From contig NZ_CP015027.1 of assembly GCF_002077155.1 (NCBI RefSeq), positions 310,001-374,000 of the forward strand: DNA of 64,000 bases, given 5' to 3'. Shown in pieces: positions 63,126-64,000 of this stretch (the stretch's first letter is position 1; each line of letters opens with the position of its first letter). The position numbers and the translations under genes were made by a program. This DNA is from Sporosarcina sp. P33 (lineage in GTDB: Bacteria > Bacillota > Bacilli > Bacillales_A > Planococcaceae). The notes beneath the pieces were generated by a model. It saw only the letters and a list, made by a program, of their open reading frames with translations. It ran no database searches and had not been told where the DNA came from.

Positions 63126-64000
63126 TTGGAAATGAGAGAGAAAGAAAAGAAGAAAAAGAAAAAACTGAAGAGAAAATATAAACGCCTGTTATTCTTTGTA
63201 TTTACGCTTCTTTTATTGGCTGGCGGAGGTTATGTGGCAGCACAGTATACAAGCGGTCTGTCATTCGCGAATAACAGTACGATGAATGAAATCCATACAG
63301 AACTCAGCGACAGCAGCAATACATTCGAGGAGTTTGAAGGAGCCGAGGCACAATTCGGCGAAATCAACGTGTTGCTGATTGGAAATGATGCAAGAGGAGA
63401 CGAAGACGACTCACGATCAGATGCATTAATGATCGGCCATTATAATCAGTCCACGAACCAAGTAAAGTTAGTTTCCCTCATGCGCGATACATACGTCGAG
63501 ATTCCGGATCACGGCATGCAAAAAATCAATGCGGCCTTCTCACTTGGCGGACCTGAACTGGTACGCAAAACGATTAAGCATAATTTCGATGTTGATGTGC
63601 AGTATTATGCAATTGTGAATTTTGAAGGCTTTTCAAAAATCGTAGATGTTATTGCACCCGACGGTATTGAAGTGGATATTCCATATACTATGTCGCACGG
63701 GCTGGGCTTGACGCTGGAACCCGGCCAGCAAAAACTGAACGGTGACCAATTGCTTGGCTATGTGCGTTTCCGCCATGATATCCACAGCGACTACGGGCGG
63801 GTGGAGCGCCAGCAGGAAGCGTTATCGAAACTTAAAGACGAAGCGATGAGCATACAGACACTCGTCAATTTGCCGAAACTAATGGGTGTCATCGAACCGT
63901 ATATTGATACAAACATTGACAGCAAGACTATATTCACAATCGGTAAAGGAATGATTACCGGAGGAAAGGACAATGCACTCGAATCATTGCGTATTCCAGT
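63126..64000 (+). CDS. LytR-CpsA-Psr (LCP) family cell-wall ligase, 3' end cut by window
   Basis: The frame is open to the right edge, so the CDS is partial. TTG at 63126 behind AGGTG has better spacing than the ATG two codons later. A lysine-rich cytoplasmic start and one membrane helix ('LLFFVFTLLLLAGGGYVAA') lead to the LCP domain: 'INVLLIGNDARGDEDDSRSDALM', 'VSLMRDTYVEIPDHGMQKINAAFSLGG' and 'YVRFRHDIHSDYGRVERQQEAL', holding the Asp and Arg residues that bind polyprenyl-pyrophosphate. LCP enzymes attach teichoic acid or other glycopolymers to peptidoglycan. Confidence 0.93.
   Translation, partial: MEMREKEKKKKKKLKRKYKRLLFFVFTLLLLAGGGYVAAQYTSGLSFANNSTMNEIHTELSDSSNTFEEFEGAEAQFGEINVLLIGNDARGDEDDSRSDALMIGHYNQSTNQVKLVSLMRDTYVEIPDHGMQKINAAFSLGGPELVRKTIKHNFDVDVQYYAIVNFEGFSKIVDVIAPDGIEVDIPYTMSHGLGLTLEPGQQKLNGDQLLGYVRFRHDIHSDYGRVERQQEALSKLKDEAMSIQTLVNLPKLMGVIEPYIDTNIDSKTIFTIGKGMITGGKDNALESLRIP

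Noticed and set aside
1..64000. CRISPR arrays, tRNA or rRNA genes, and prophage structural genes
   Set aside because: No repeat-spacer pattern, tRNA cloverleaf, rRNA sequence or phage-type gene set was seen on either strand by reading.

Overview
The window looks like chromosome of a low-to-mid GC, spore-forming member of the Bacillales, most likely a Sporosarcina-like Planococcaceae. The basis is the conserved block tig-clpX-lon-engB-hemAXCDBL next to a SpoVID-like coat gene and a T-box-controlled valS, strong AGGAGG ribosome sites, frequent TTG and GTG starts, sigma-A promoters and rho-independent terminators. The genus is inferred from gene order and protein style, not from a search.

Layout. 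0-3 kb: two ATP-grasp ligase genes (the first cut by the edge), an XRE regulator with a desulfoferrodoxin-like tail, a dienelactone hydrolase and a small membrane protein. 3-17 kb: an AT-rich catabolic island on the minus strand with two acyl-CoA ligases, four acyl-CoA dehydrogenases, a TRAP transporter (DctP, DctQ, DctM) and a nitronate monooxygenase. It suggests uptake, CoA activation and dehydrogenation of an organic acid, possibly a dicarboxylate. Two stretches that look intergenic are decayed genes: an acyl-CoA dehydrogenase relic near 12.0-12.3 kb and a DctP relic near 16.5-17.05 kb, behind a near-consensus promoter at 17.2 kb. 17.7-24.1 kb: a type I restriction-modification operon (hsdM-hsdS-hsdR). 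24.3-26.4 kb: a transposase scrap, an LD-carboxypeptidase/MccF homologue, a small membrane protein and a GNAT acetyltransferase.

26.7-32.4 kb: a dpp/opp-type ABC transporter operon that is visibly dying. Its last gene is an in-frame fusion of a truncated peptide-binding lipoprotein with the C-terminus of an amidohydrolase, and its second ATPase gene carries an in-frame amber codon. Two tiny reading frames lie at its gene starts. 32.8-50.6 kb: the housekeeping block valS (T-box with a GUC specifier), a spoVID-like gene, hemL-B-D-C-X-A, engB, lon, clpX, tig and a ysoA-like TPR gene. 50.6-52.3 kb: a lipid kinase and a SIMPL-domain protein.

52.4-57.2 kb: an OmpR-type two-component system divergent from a YfcC-type transporter and an octopine/nopaline dehydrogenase-family gene. 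The spacer holds three CACAATT direct repeats at helical-turn spacing, so the two-component system probably controls the transporter/dehydrogenase pair. 57.5-61.2 kb: an XRE-cupin regulator and a second TRAP transporter, whose promoter contains an inverted repeat and is followed by a CcpA cre-like site. 61.3-64 kb: an HD hydrolase, an XRE-DUF1232 protein with a palindrome over its own -35 box, and an LCP-family cell-wall ligase that runs off the right edge.

The most informative signals are gene death and remodelling (two relics, a fusion gene, a nonsense ATPase), a palindrome TTTCAC-NN-GTGAAA shared by two transporter/catabolic clusters, and the two-component/transporter/opine dehydrogenase module. 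I did not find a clearly novel defence or mobile system.
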